A stretch of 35,979 nt of DNA from JABDCI01 sp964475835 (GCA_964475835.1 CAYYYL010000027.1:1-35979); one strand, 5' to 3'; shown: positions 16,277 to 25,361, numbered from the stretch's first letter. Notes: generated by a model not told the origin, from the sequence alone. Numbers and translations are program-made.

Positions 16277-17608
16277 TCAGCCGAACATCAATCGACAGAC
16301 CGAAATGGAGGCGATGACGCCCACGACATCCGCCACCAGGCCTGCGGGAACAGCGTGACGGGTCCTGCGAACCCCCACGGATCCAAAGTAGACTGCCAGC
16401 ACGTAAAACGTGGTCTCCGTGCTCCCCAAAATCGTGGCTCCCATGCGACTGAGGATGTGATCCGCCCCCTGTTGGGAAACCAGATCGGTAAACAGGCCGA
16501 TCGTTCCGCTGCCACTCAAGGGCCTCACCAGCACCATGGGCAACAGTTCCACAGGGAAACCAATGCGGTTCAAAACCGGCGACAGCCCTTTCGCGACCAA
16601 TTCGATCCCCCCCGCGGCACGAAACATTCCAATCGCTGTGAGGATGGCGACAAGAAATGGAATCACTCTCAATGCCACTTGAAAGCCCTCCTTCGCTCCC
16701 TCGATAAATTCCTCGTACACCTTGATCCTGCGGACCGCCGCGTAGAGCGGCATCAGGCAAAGCATGGCAGGCACGGCCAGAAGGGAAACCGCACGAACCA
16801 CCCGCATAAATCCCCCGGCAGATTCCCCTTCGGGGGCCGCCAGTCCGCACCACTCGGGAAATGCGTGACGCACAAACAGGCCCGAAAAAAACAGAAAGGC
16901 CATAACAAGGGCAACTTTCCCCACCGCCGTCATGGGGGCGGGCGAAACCGCACTTAAAGTCGCCGCTTCGGAATTTGGAGCCGTTGTGGAATCGGAAACA
17001 CGCCCCGGTTCTGATGCGGATATTCCGAACAACGGCAACCGTTGAAGAAGTTTCACCGCGATCAGGGCCGAAATCGTCGCACAAGCCGAGGCAAGGAGCG
17101 CGGTTCCAATGATGGCCGTGGGCTCGTGCGAACCACGCGCTGCAAGAATGCTGATCGCCGTGGTGGGGATGAGCTGGATGGACGCGGTATTGATTGCAAG
17201 AAAAGTGCACATCGCGTTCGTGGCAATGCCGGGGTGCGGATTGAGACGCTCAAGATCCCGCATGGCACGTAACCCGAGGGGCGTGGCCGCATTGCTGAGT
17301 CCAAGCATGTTGGCCGCCATGTTCATCACCATCGATCCCATCGCCGGATGTTCTCCGGGCACGTCGGGAAAAAGCCGCACCATAAGGGGACGAAGCATCG
17401 ACGCGATCTGTTGAATGAGTCCCGCCTTCTCCGCCAAGCGCATCATTCCCAGCCAGAGCGTCCAGAGCCCAGCCAGGGGAAGTGCAAGTTTCATGACGGC
17501 CGTCTCCGCAGCATCCAACGCCCCTTTCGTCACCTCGGGGAGATGATCGGTCACCCCTCCAAGCACCACAGCAGACAACACAAGTCCAAGCCAGATCCAG
17601 TTGAGCAT
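16277..17608 (-). CDS. Fused SpmA-SpmB spore-maturation-type membrane protein
   Basis: 443 residues, polytopic. The first half (about 1-200) matches SpmA, with NMAANMLGLSNAATPLGLRAM and FLAINTASIQLIPTT; after a linker rich in Ser, Thr and Pro (about 200-225) the second half matches SpmB, with RPLSGSGTIGLFTDLV and LGSTETTFYVLAVYFGSVGV. Both halves belong to the nucleoside-recognition (Gate) domain group. In Bacillus the two are separate genes affecting spore core dehydration; fused forms occur in many non-sporulating Gram-negatives where the role is unknown, perhaps small-molecule transport. No other sporulation gene is in the window. Confidence 0.92.
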   Translation of the reverse strand: MLNWIWLGLVLSAVVLGGVTDHLPEVTKGALDAAETAVMKLALPLAGLWTLWLGMMRLAEKAGLIQQIASMLRPLMVRLFPDVPGEHPAMGSMVMNMAANMLGLSNAATPLGLRAMRDLERLNPHPGIATNAMCTFLAINTASIQLIPTTAISILAARGSHEPTAIIGTALLASACATISALIAVKLLQRLPLFGISASEPGRVSDSTTAPNSEAATLSAVSPAPMTAVGKVALVMAFLFFSGLFVRHAFPEWCGLAAPEGESAGGFMRVVRAVSLLAVPAMLCLMPLYAAVRRIKVYEEFIEGAKEGFQVALRVIPFLVAILTAIGMFRAAGGIELVAKGLSPVLNRIGFPVELLPMVLVRPLSGSGTIGLFTDLVSQQGADHILSRMGATILGSTETTFYVLAVYFGSVGVRRTRHAVPAGLVADVVGVIASISVCRLMFG

Positions 17609-17743
17609 CGGGGACGCAGCGTATCCCCCTCCCCCTCAAGCGTCGAGCCGAATTCTGAATGGGCAAAATCAGAAATATACGAATTGACAACCCTGCTCAA
17701 CAATTTCAGGATCGCCCCCGCCTCAGATCATCCCCCTTCTTGC

Positions 17744-18877
17744 ATGAACACGCCTCCACCTCTTGCCTCGGACAGGATCTATTTTCTAAAAACCCGGGAC
17801 GGTGAAAAAGGCCCATTCTCCCTTGAAGAACTCCGGGGCAAACTCGGTGCCGGTGAGATCACTCGTGACCAATCCTGTCGCATCGAAGGGAAAAACGATT
17901 GGAAGTCCATCGAGTCCTGGGTCTCGAAGGCCCCTTCGCTCGATCACGGCGTCGACGATGCCTTCAACATGCACGAAGACAGCGAACCCATCATTGAAGA
18001 GGCCGTCAAAACCGCCATCACCGACTTCAAAACGCTCGACTACAGTTTTCTGATCCCCCTCAAGAAAATACTCAGTTTTCAACTCCTGAGAAAAAAAGCG
18101 GTCCGCTGGGTCCTTCTTTTTGGAGTGGCCCCTCTCGCGATGTGGGAGGCGAGCTCCATCCTGAAGCTTAGTTTCCAGCAAACCGTCTGGATGATCGCCC
18201 TCTATTTCTGCTCCTTCTGGTCACTCTACTTCTATGGACTGATACGGCCCTCGCCCACGGTCTGGCGGCGGGCCCTCGGTTACGCCTTGTTCACCGCATT
18301 CGTCGGCATCCCCATCGTCCTCTATTCCCAACGCTGGCCGGTAATCCGACAGCTCTACGCGATGACCGAGAGCACCCACTTTTGGTCACGCACCGTAGGC
18401 TATATTTTTGGCGTGGGGCTTCTTGAGGAGCTTTGCAAGGCATCACCCCTCATCATTTTTGGTCTTCGAAAGAAGACGCTGCAGACGACACGCGACGGGC
18501 TTTTCCTTGGCTTCATGTCCGGATTGGGATTTGCCGCCGTGGAAGGCGTGAAATACACCGTGACGGCCACCGCCACCGCCGCCTACTATGGGGAAGCCGC
18601 CGGCTACACCTCCCAACTTCTCCAGGTGGTATTCCGCATGATGACCGGCCCCATACTCCATGGAGCATGGGCGGGAATCGTAGGCTGGTTCATCGGTGTG
18701 GCCGCCATGCGAAAAGCCAAGGAATGGCCCACCATCACCGTGGGCGTGCTTCTCATGGCAACCCTGCATGGATTGAACGACGTGATGGCTGGTGGCTGGC
18801 TTCACATCGCCATCGCCGCCTTTTCCGTGATCGTCTTCATGGCGTATTTCAATCACGAAGAGGAAAAACGCAGCTAG
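17744..18877 (+). CDS. GYF_2 domain - PrsW family intramembrane protease-like protein
   Basis: 377 residues from ATG 17744; the frame continues upstream to 17348 only as antisense of the SpmAB gene. Residues about 9-58 are a GYF_2 domain (IYFLKTRDGEKGPFSLEELRGKL through DWKSIESW), a peptide-binding module common at N-termini in Planctomycetes/Verrucomicrobia. Residues about 115-370 are a multi-span PrsW domain with the conserved GLLEELCKASPL (EExxK), FMSGLGFAAVEGVKY, HGAWAGIVGWFIG and ATLHGLND, which carry the Glu and His residues of these membrane metalloproteases. In Bacillus PrsW cleaves the anti-sigma factor RsiW. An anti-sigma factor is encoded at 10711-11283, but any link is speculation. 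Confidence 0.9.
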   Translation: MNTPPPLASDRIYFLKTRDGEKGPFSLEELRGKLGAGEITRDQSCRIEGKNDWKSIESWVSKAPSLDHGVDDAFNMHEDSEPIIEEAVKTAITDFKTLDYSFLIPLKKILSFQLLRKKAVRWVLLFGVAPLAMWEASSILKLSFQQTVWMIALYFCSFWSLYFYGLIRPSPTVWRRALGYALFTAFVGIPIVLYSQRWPVIRQLYAMTESTHFWSRTVGYIFGVGLLEELCKASPLIIFGLRKKTLQTTRDGLFLGFMSGLGFAAVEGVKYTVTATATAAYYGEAAGYTSQLLQVVFRMMTGPILHGAWAGIVGWFIGVAAMRKAKEWPTITVGVLLMATLHGLNDVMAGGWLHIAIAAFSVIVFMAYFNHEEEKRS

Positions 18878-19022
18878 AGCCTTTTATTTTTTCTGTGGCC
18901 GAAAACGTGGCTTCATCGTGCAGCGGATTCAAGCAAGGTGGAAACCCATTTGCTTTGAAAAATGGAGGGCGACGCTCCAGCAGTTTTCTGCCAACAGAAA
19001 CCACCGGCATGATTCGTTCGGA

Positions 19023-19436
19023 TTACTTTCCCACCCAATGGAAGCGGACGACCTTCTGAACCTCGGGATGGAGGCTGAGATGAACGGGACACGTCAACGC
19101 AGCCTGCTCCAGTAAGGATCGTTTCTCAAACGTTTCAGGAAGCGGGATCCGAAAAACGACGGTAAGGATGGCGATTCTCCGCGGCGGCTCCTTGGTCATT
19201 TCCTTGGTCACCTCAAGGGTGGTCCCTTTCAAATCGATTTGGTGACGCTGGGCGACAATACCCATCACGGTCATCATGCACGCGCCCAGGGATGTGGCCG
19301 TGAGATCAGTGGGGGAAAAGGATTCACCTTTTCCATTATTATCCACGGGAGCATCGGTCTCCAGTTTTTTCCCGGACGGACCGTGAGTTGCCGTGCAATG
19401 AAGATCGCCTGCGTATTCGATGGAAATTTTAACCAT
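19023..19436 (-). CDS. OsmC/Ohr family protein
   Basis: 137 residues, the normal length of OsmC-like peroxiredoxins. Both redox cysteines are present: Cys53 in LGACMMTVM and Cys116 in LTCPVHLSLHP, with the family motif ESFSPTDLTATSLGAC. Such proteins reduce organic hydroperoxides in the cytosol using thiols. It stands alone; the upstream spacer holds a heptamer repeat. The 145 bases between its 3' end and the PrsW stop contain no gene that I can support. Confidence 0.92.
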   Translation of the reverse strand: MVKISIEYAGDLHCTATHGPSGKKLETDAPVDNNGKGESFSPTDLTATSLGACMMTVMGIVAQRHQIDLKGTTLEVTKEMTKEPPRRIAILTVVFRIPLPETFEKRSLLEQAALTCPVHLSLHPEVQKVVRFHWVGK

Positions 19437-19449
19437 TTGCCCAGTTTAA

Positions 19450-19475
19450 CCTTGAACGCCCAAAGTTCAAAGTTT
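19450..19475. repeat. Heptamer-type repeat overlapping a stop codon
   Basis: CCTTGAACGCCCAAAGTTC followed by AAAGTTT. On the minus strand it reads AAACTTTGAACTTTGGG; the TGA that stops the exported protein of 19467-20513 lies inside the repeat unit. Confidence 0.5.
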
Positions 19476-20513
19476 CTTTGAATACGATTCGGCATCCTTC
19501 TGAAAATATCGGATCGATTTCTTGAGCTCCTGTACCATGATCTTTCCGGTCGCCATGCGCTCCACCCCCCGGGTGAGTGCCAGCGATGGGGCGGAGACGA
19601 ATTGTCCCTGCCAGACGAGAGATGCAGGCCCTCCCTCCACCTCCACCTTCCAGATATCGGACAAGGTAAACGAGGTGTAGATGCCCCCACTTGAATAGTA
19701 GGTCAGGTCCAGCGTCTGATAGTGGCTGGAATCCAGTTTCTTCACATAAAACGCCCCGAGATTGAAGGTGGCATGACCTGATATATCAAGCATCTCCCAG
19801 TAAAAGTAGGGTTCAATCCACGCTTTGGGATCCTCCTTGCGCACCGGGGTCTCCTGGAGGATGGGTTCAAAATGCTCGGTTATCCGGGTTTCCTCGGAAA
19901 GAAGACTCTGGATTTCGTTTCCAACCAGAATCGGTTCGCTTTCATAGTCATAAGGGGGATCCCCTTTAAACCCACGGGTTTGAAAACCCTGCACCCGGAA
20001 CTTCAACCTCTCCCTCCAAAACCGGGCCGCAAGTTCCGCAGGAGCGCCAGCGCTTTTCATGACCTCCATCGCATGCACAGCCCCACTCCGGCTCATTTGA
20101 AAAGCAGAGGACGCCTCCGTAATCGCTGCCGTCTCTTTTACCACCCAGCGGAATGGCGCCCTTCCGTCCTCAAGATTCAACCGTTGAAAATCGGAATCAA
20201 TCGGCGGACTTTGGACGGGTTGATGAACAAACAGATTGAGATCCTTGTGAGATGACGCATCCCAAGTTCGGTAAAATCCCACCAGCTGGTCCGGTGGAAG
20301 CTTCGTCACAAACGCTGCCTGGACAAAAATCCCCCTCGAGAAATCCATCAGCGCCCCCCGATGGGTGACAATTTCCCCTTTTGAAACCAGGGCGGGATCA
20401 AAATCATCCAATCCCGAAAATGTCTTCACCTCGGTCCATGCATCCGCGCCCGAGCTGACGCCTACCCCGACCACCCATGCAAAAAGCCAGCCTAGAAGGA
20501 ATGTGGATCGCAT
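19467..20513 (-). CDS. Exported protein of unknown function
   Basis: 348 residues; I do not recognise the family. It has a clear signal peptide (MRSTFLLGWLFAWVVGVGVSSGADA). The mature protein has no further membrane span, no cysteines and no obvious catalytic motif. Features seen: LPPDQLVGFYRTWDASSHKDLNLFV, a WIEPYFYWEMLDISGHATFNLGAFYVKK segment (aromatic-rich, beta-like), and a lysine-rich C-terminal helix with ELKKSIRYFQKDAES. It is divergent from the aldo/keto reductase gene across about 70 bases. The stop codon is embedded in a heptamer repeat, so the natural C-terminus may have been altered by that insertion. Confidence 0.85.
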   Translation of the reverse strand: MRSTFLLGWLFAWVVGVGVSSGADAWTEVKTFSGLDDFDPALVSKGEIVTHRGALMDFSRGIFVQAAFVTKLPPDQLVGFYRTWDASSHKDLNLFVHQPVQSPPIDSDFQRLNLEDGRAPFRWVVKETAAITEASSAFQMSRSGAVHAMEVMKSAGAPAELAARFWRERLKFRVQGFQTRGFKGDPPYDYESEPILVGNEIQSLLSEETRITEHFEPILQETPVRKEDPKAWIEPYFYWEMLDISGHATFNLGAFYVKKLDSSHYQTLDLTYYSSGGIYTSFTLSDIWKVEVEGGPASLVWQGQFVSAPSLALTRGVERMATGKIMVQELKKSIRYFQKDAESYSKKL

Positions 20514-20582
20514 AGACGGGGGCGTGGTTCAGGATGTATTGCTACCAAAACCAGTTTTCAAGTAAAGTCGCGATCCATTCCT

Positions 20583-21569
20583 ATGAAATATCGGCCGCTG
20601 GGAAGAACCGGATGGGAAGTCTCCGAAATCAGCTTCGGCGCCTGGGCCATCGGTGGCTCCTGGGGATCGGTTCATGATGAGGATTCCCGTGCCGCCCTGC
20701 GCCAGGCCATCGAATCCGGAATCAATTTCATCGACACGGCGGACGTCTATGGGGATGGGCGGAGCGAAAAGCTCGTATCCGAGGCGATTCGTGAATTTCC
20801 CGGCCGGAGGATTTACGTCGCCACCAAGGCGGGACGCCGCCTGCGCCCCCACACCGCGGCGGGTTACAACCGGAAGAATCTCACGTCTTTTGTGGATCGC
20901 AGCCTCTCCCATCTTAAAACGGAAGCCATCGATCTTCTCCAACTCCATTGTCCCCCACCCGAAATCTATGATTCCCCCGATGTCTTCGGGGTCCTCGACG
21001 ATCTTCAGAAAGAGGGAAAGATCCGGCATTACGGCGTAAGCGTGGAGACGGTGAACGAGGGACTGAAGGCGATTCGCTTCCCCCGCGTTCAGAGCATCCA
21101 AATCATCTTCAATATGTTCCGGCACAAACCCGCCGGGGAGTTTTTCGACCTCTGCAAAACGGCCGGCGTCGGCGTTCTCGCCCGGGTCCCCCTTGCCAGT
21201 GGCATGCTCACCGGAAAGTTCTCCGTCAAGACCACCTTCCCCAACGATGATCACCGGCACTTCAATCGTAACGGCGCAGCCTTTGACATCGGCGAAACCT
21301 TTTCGGGGGTTCCCTACGAAGTAGGATTGCAGGCCGTCACCGAACTTCGGGGGCTGCTCCCCGAAGGGACCAGTGTCGCCCAGATGGCGTTACGCTGGAT
21401 CTTGATGTTCGATGCCGTGACCTGCGCCATTCCGGGGGCCAAAACCGCCCGCCAGGCCGAAGATAACGCCCGGGCCTCAAGTCTACCCCCGCTTTCCCAG
21501 CCCTTGATGCTCGGTGTTCGCGAAATCTACGACCGTCAGATCCGCGCCCATGTCCACACACGCTGGTGA
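20583..21569 (+). CDS. Aldo/keto reductase
   Basis: 328-residue NADPH-dependent (beta/alpha)8 oxidoreductase. The complete catalytic tetrad is visible: Asp51 and Tyr56 (DTADVYGDGRSE), Lys82 (VATKAG) and His122 (LLQLHCPP). C-terminal cofactor motif: AIPGAKTARQAEDN. The opening (MKYRPLGRTGWEVSEISFGAW) is that of the AKR group containing YghZ/IolS-like enzymes. The carbonyl substrate is unknown. The gene is 44 bases upstream of the uracil-DNA glycosylase gene in the same direction, so they may be cotranscribed. Confidence 0.95.
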   Translation: MKYRPLGRTGWEVSEISFGAWAIGGSWGSVHDEDSRAALRQAIESGINFIDTADVYGDGRSEKLVSEAIREFPGRRIYVATKAGRRLRPHTAAGYNRKNLTSFVDRSLSHLKTEAIDLLQLHCPPPEIYDSPDVFGVLDDLQKEGKIRHYGVSVETVNEGLKAIRFPRVQSIQIIFNMFRHKPAGEFFDLCKTAGVGVLARVPLASGMLTGKFSVKTTFPNDDHRHFNRNGAAFDIGETFSGVPYEVGLQAVTELRGLLPEGTSVAQMALRWILMFDAVTCAIPGAKTARQAEDNARASSLPPLSQPLMLGVREIYDRQIRAHVHTRW

Positions 21570-21613
21570 TGGACTTTTCAGAAGGTGTGTGATTTGATTT
21601 CCCTTCCAACTTC

Positions 21614-22450
21614 ATGACCGCAAAGCACGCATCCGATCTTCATTCCGACACCCTGCGTTACCTTGAGCAACTGAAAGCTCGTGGCGTGCGTCACCTGCGA
21701 CTGGATTCCGAAATTCTCGACCACTGGGAACCGACAACTCCCTCCTTTTCAGCCGATGGTCCCATCCCCTCCCGAACCATCACCCCGGCATGCAACACCC
21801 CGCTTTCCCCCGAAAAAAAAGCCGCCTTCGAAGCCCTTCGAACCCGGGTTCTCGCCTGTAGCCGGTGTGAGCACCTCGTGCGTTTTCGTCACAACGTTGT
21901 CTTCGGCGTCGGCAATCCAAACGCGGAATTGATGTTCGTCGGAGAAGCCCCTGGGGCTGACGAGGATCAACAGGGTGAACCCTTTGTGGGGAAGGCCGGA
22001 CAGCTTCTCACCAAAATGATCCAAGCGATGGGATTTCAACGGTCCGATGTGTACATTGCCAATGTGTTGAAGTGCCGACCCGATGTGGACACCCCCTTTG
22101 GCAACCGGAAACCCACCGCCGACGAAATGGCGACCTGCATTCCTTATCTGCGTGAGCAGATCCACATCATCCAACCGAAGGTGCTGGTGGCTGTGGGGGA
22201 CACTGCGGTGAAAGGACTCATCCCGGATTTGAAGGAGGGAATCACGCGGTTGCGAGGAAAGTGGCTCGAATACGCAAACATCCCCCTCATGCCCACATTT
22301 CACCCTTCCTACCTCCTCCGAAATGCAAGCGTGGCGACCAAGCGTCTTTGCTGGGAGGATCTTTTGGCCGCCCTTGAAAAACTGGGACGCCCGATCACTG
22401 AAAAACAGAAAAACTATTTTCTGTCCGCCCTTCCCCATTCCTCCAATTAA
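21614..22450 (+). CDS. Family-4 type uracil-DNA glycosylase, Fe-S enzyme
   Basis: 278 residues; removes uracil arising from cytosine deamination in DNA. The four cluster cysteines are present as C82-xx-C85, C154 (NVLKCRPDVD) and C175 (DEMATCIPYL). Motif 1 is GEAPGADEDQQGEPF (110-123) and motif 3 is HPSYLLR (230-236). A poorly conserved N-terminal region of about 70 residues (Pro/Ser/Thr-rich) precedes the catalytic domain, making the protein longer than the thermophilic family-4 enzymes of about 200; a similar extension is common in bacterial homologues. It lies 11 bases ahead of the exporter gene. Confidence 0.95.
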   Translation: MTAKHASDLHSDTLRYLEQLKARGVRHLRLDSEILDHWEPTTPSFSADGPIPSRTITPACNTPLSPEKKAAFEALRTRVLACSRCEHLVRFRHNVVFGVGNPNAELMFVGEAPGADEDQQGEPFVGKAGQLLTKMIQAMGFQRSDVYIANVLKCRPDVDTPFGNRKPTADEMATCIPYLREQIHIIQPKVLVAVGDTAVKGLIPDLKEGITRLRGKWLEYANIPLMPTFHPSYLLRNASVATKRLCWEDLLAALEKLGRPITEKQKNYFLSALPHSSN

Positions 22451-22461
22451 TCTGACCTCCC

Positions 22462-25224
22462 ATGGAAACAAACCCAGGATTTCGATTCAGGATTTTGCGT
22501 TCACTGGCGACATGGGTCCACAGGCTCGCCTGGCCGATCGTTCTGTTGAGTCTCGTTCTTGCCGGCGCCTCCGTTTACACAGCTTTTGGACTCAAAAAGC
22601 TGAAGTTCACCGGCAATCCCAACGATCTCCTTCGTTCCGACGCCGCCTATCACCAGCGCTATCTCCAATACACGAAACTCTTCCGCGCCGAGGAGGACTA
22701 CGTCATCGTCGTCAACGGCCCCGAGTTCGAACGGAACAAGCAGTGCGTAGAATTCATTGCCGGCAGGCTCAAGGAGCGTCCCGACCTTTTCAAAAAACTC
22801 TTCTACCACATTGATTTGAGCGAGCTGGCCGAACAGCGCGGACTCCTCTTTCTCGATCTGCCCCAGATCACGGAAATCAGCAAGGGCCTGCAGGATTTCA
22901 CCTCACTCCTGGGAAAGGACTCCTTTCAACTCGATCTCAACAGCCTGCTGGAGGTCGCTTCAATGAAGTTCGACCCCAAGTACATGAAAAAACGCGAGAA
23001 CGAGCAGGCTCTCGACGCGTTTGCAGAAAACTTTGTCCAAAGCCTCACCTCGCTTGCCGACCGGCTCGAAGGGAAAACCTCTCTCAAACCCATCCAGTTT
23101 GGTGATTTTCTCGCAGAAAATTCAAGCCTCAGCAAAATGAAGGATGAGCAGGCCACCCATGAATACCTCGCTTTGGAAGGGGGGAAGATTCTTCTCATTC
23201 AGGTCCCCTCTCCCAATCAGGAAGCCAGCTTCGGGGATCACGACTATGTGATTCAACCCATGAAGGCGATCATAGATGAGGCACGCCGGCAATTCCCTGG
23301 TCTCGATATCGGACTCACCGGCGAGCCCGCATTGAGTGAGGACCAGGCCCAGGCGACCCAGCACGACAGCACCCTCTCCTCCGTGGTCACCTTCATCCTC
23401 ATCGCCCTTCTCTTTCTGATTTCCTTCCACGAATTCTCACGCCCGGCCCTGGCGCTTCTCACCCTCGTGCTTGCCGTCTGTTGGACGATTGGCTTCACCA
23501 CCCTCGTGGTGGGCCGGCTCAACATTCTGTCCATGGCCTTCATTCCCATGATCCTGGGACTCGGCATCGATTTTGGGATTCAAATTCTCGGTCGTTATGA
23601 GGAGGAACTGCCCAAACAGGGGGACGTGATCGGCGCCCTGACGCACACGATCATGAACACCGGCAACGCTATTCTCACCGGCGCCAGCACCACCGCCTTC
23701 GCTTTCTATACGATGTGTTGGAACGAATTCACGGGACTCTCGGAAATGGGATTGATCGGCGGCACCGGAATCTTTCTTTGCGTGCTGGGAAGCCTCATCC
23801 TCCTTCCCGCCCTCCTCGCCATTCGCGATCGAAAGGCAACCCGCCAATTCGTGCCCGAGAGTCAGCGTTATGGAGATGGAGCGAAGGTCTCCTTTTTTGA
23901 TCGCATCATTCTTGAGCGCCCATGGCTCATCATCGGTGTTTCAGGCGTCATCACCGTGATCGCCCTGCTTCAGATTCCGAAGATCTGGTTCGATTACAAT
24001 CTCCTCAATCTCCAAAACTCAAACCTCGAGTCTGTTCGGTTCGAACACAAACTCCTGCACAGTCAGGATTCGCATTCCGTGATCTTCGCCGCCTCGATTT
24101 GCGACACGCCGGAACAGGCGCGCATCCGCGCCGAAAAATTCAAGGGCCTGACCAATGTCGTCCAGGAGGTGATCAGCATCACCGAAATCGTCCCCCAGGG
24201 CCAGGAGGCCAAGCTGAAGGAAATCTCGAAAATCAAACGCAAGCTGGAGAACGTCCGCCTGCCGGATTCCGGAGTGAAGGTGAATGTTCCTGAAAACATC
24301 CGAGTCCTTCGGATGCTAAAGACCAACTGTGAAAACGTCATGAAACTCGCTCAGAAATGGGCGGTTCGCGAAGAGGCGGAGGAGGCCACCAAATTTTTTG
24401 GACGGATCATCCAGGCGATGGACCGCTGCCTCGTCGTGCTTCAATCGATCGGACAGGACAAAGCCCAACAGATCCTTACCTCGTACCAGACCCAGCTCTT
24501 TTCCGAGCTTCGAAAGAATCTTGAGTTCCTGAAATCCCAAAAAGTGGATCGCCCGATCACCGAACAGGATATTCCCCAGAATCTGCGCGATCGCTACGTC
24601 AGTTCCAATGGTAAAATCCTGATCGAAATCTACCCGAAGGAGGATATCTGGGACCGCGATCCCCTTGCACGGTTCGTCACCCAATTGCGTTCCGTAGACC
24701 CAGAAGTGACCGGCACCCCCATCCAAAACTATGAGTACATCGAACTCCTGAAGACGAGCTACGAAAAAGCCGGAGTCTATGCCCTCATCGCCATTGTGAT
24801 TCTCATCACCCTGCACTTCCGAACCCCCAAATACGTCCTTCCCACTCTCCTCCCCCTGACCATGGGAGTCATCTGGACGGCGGGGTCGATGCCGATTGCC
24901 GGCCTCAACTTCAACCCCGCCAACATCATCACCCTTCCCCTCGTGATTGGAATCGGTGTGGCATTTGGTGTGTATGCCGTGGATCGATACCGCGAAAATC
25001 GTTCCCCCGCCCTTTTTTCCACAAGCACGGGCAAAGCCATTCTATTATCCGCCCTCACCACGATCTTTGGTTTTGGCAGCCTTGCCTTTGCATCCGACCC
25101 AAGCCTCGCCAGTCTCGGTAAATTGATGACCATCGGGGTTACGATGTGCCTCATCACATCCCTCTACGTCTGCCCCGCCATCCTCCATGTCCTCGGACGC
25201 CGGAAGATTGAAGTGAAGGAATAG
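22462..25224 (+). CDS. MMPL/RND-family exporter (HpnN-like)
   Basis: 920 residues, about 12 membrane spans in two halves. Each half has one N-terminal span (about 24-44 and 485-505), a large periplasmic loop and a five-span bundle (about 310-455 and 765-910). The bundle motifs FIPMILGLGIDFGIQILGRYEEE and LPLVIGIGVAFGVYAVDRYREN are the duplicated GxxxDxxI/Y elements of RND/MMPL proteins; the first has the Asp, in the second it is replaced by an Ala-Phe-Gly stretch with Asp further along. Related proteins move hydrophobic lipids, for example HpnN and hopanoids in alphaproteobacteria. The periplasmic loops are long and helical with many Glu and Lys. The cargo is unknown. Confidence 0.9.
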   Translation: METNPGFRFRILRSLATWVHRLAWPIVLLSLVLAGASVYTAFGLKKLKFTGNPNDLLRSDAAYHQRYLQYTKLFRAEEDYVIVVNGPEFERNKQCVEFIAGRLKERPDLFKKLFYHIDLSELAEQRGLLFLDLPQITEISKGLQDFTSLLGKDSFQLDLNSLLEVASMKFDPKYMKKRENEQALDAFAENFVQSLTSLADRLEGKTSLKPIQFGDFLAENSSLSKMKDEQATHEYLALEGGKILLIQVPSPNQEASFGDHDYVIQPMKAIIDEARRQFPGLDIGLTGEPALSEDQAQATQHDSTLSSVVTFILIALLFLISFHEFSRPALALLTLVLAVCWTIGFTTLVVGRLNILSMAFIPMILGLGIDFGIQILGRYEEELPKQGDVIGALTHTIMNTGNAILTGASTTAFAFYTMCWNEFTGLSEMGLIGGTGIFLCVLGSLILLPALLAIRDRKATRQFVPESQRYGDGAKVSFFDRIILERPWLIIGVSGVITVIALLQIPKIWFDYNLLNLQNSNLESVRFEHKLLHSQDSHSVIFAASICDTPEQARIRAEKFKGLTNVVQEVISITEIVPQGQEAKLKEISKIKRKLENVRLPDSGVKVNVPENIRVLRMLKTNCENVMKLAQKWAVREEAEEATKFFGRIIQAMDRCLVVLQSIGQDKAQQILTSYQTQLFSELRKNLEFLKSQKVDRPITEQDIPQNLRDRYVSSNGKILIEIYPKEDIWDRDPLARFVTQLRSVDPEVTGTPIQNYEYIELLKTSYEKAGVYALIAIVILITLHFRTPKYVLPTLLPLTMGVIWTAGSMPIAGLNFNPANIITLPLVIGIGVAFGVYAVDRYRENRSPALFSTSTGKAILLSALTTIFGFGSLAFASDPSLASLGKLMTIGVTMCLITSLYVCPAILHVLGRRKIEVKE

Positions 25225-25265
25225 CTGTCTGTTTTCCACTCTTAAAAATGGCAAACCTCCCCTAG

Positions 25266-25361
25266 CCCCTCCTTGGCAGGAGGGGGATGAACAAGCCTCA
25301 CACACTGACAGCGGGCGATTTCCTTCCTCCCCCTGCGGGAGGGGGAGTTAGAGGGGGTGGG
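25266..25361. repeat. Composite inverted-repeat element downstream of exporter gene
   Basis: Two hairpins: CCCCTCCT-TGGC-AGGAGGGG (25266-25285) and CTCCCCCT-GCGGG-AGGGGGAG (25327-25347). The flanks CCTCCCCTAG (left) and TTAGAGGGGGTGGG (right) are also roughly complementary, so the whole block is palindromic at larger scale. It lies between two convergent genes and may terminate transcription from both sides, though no T-run was seen after the hairpins. Confidence 0.65.

Noticed and set aside
16211..16957. 248-codon plus-strand open frame opposite SpmAB
   Set aside because: Antisense shadow, rich in His, Arg and Gln, no domain, within a well-supported gene.
17348..17743. N-terminal extension of the GYF_2-PrsW protein by 132 residues
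   Set aside because: It would lie antisense within the SpmAB gene and is basic, low-complexity sequence; the GYF_2 domain begins right after ATG 17744.
18433..19059. 208-codon plus-strand frame overlapping the PrsW gene end
   Set aside because: Out-of-frame shadow of the PrsW gene running into the spacer; HRR/R-rich translation with no motif.
20529..21260. 243-codon minus-strand frame opposite the aldo/keto reductase
   Set aside because: The sense strand holds a complete catalytic tetrad and cofactor motif; the antisense product has no recognisable domain.
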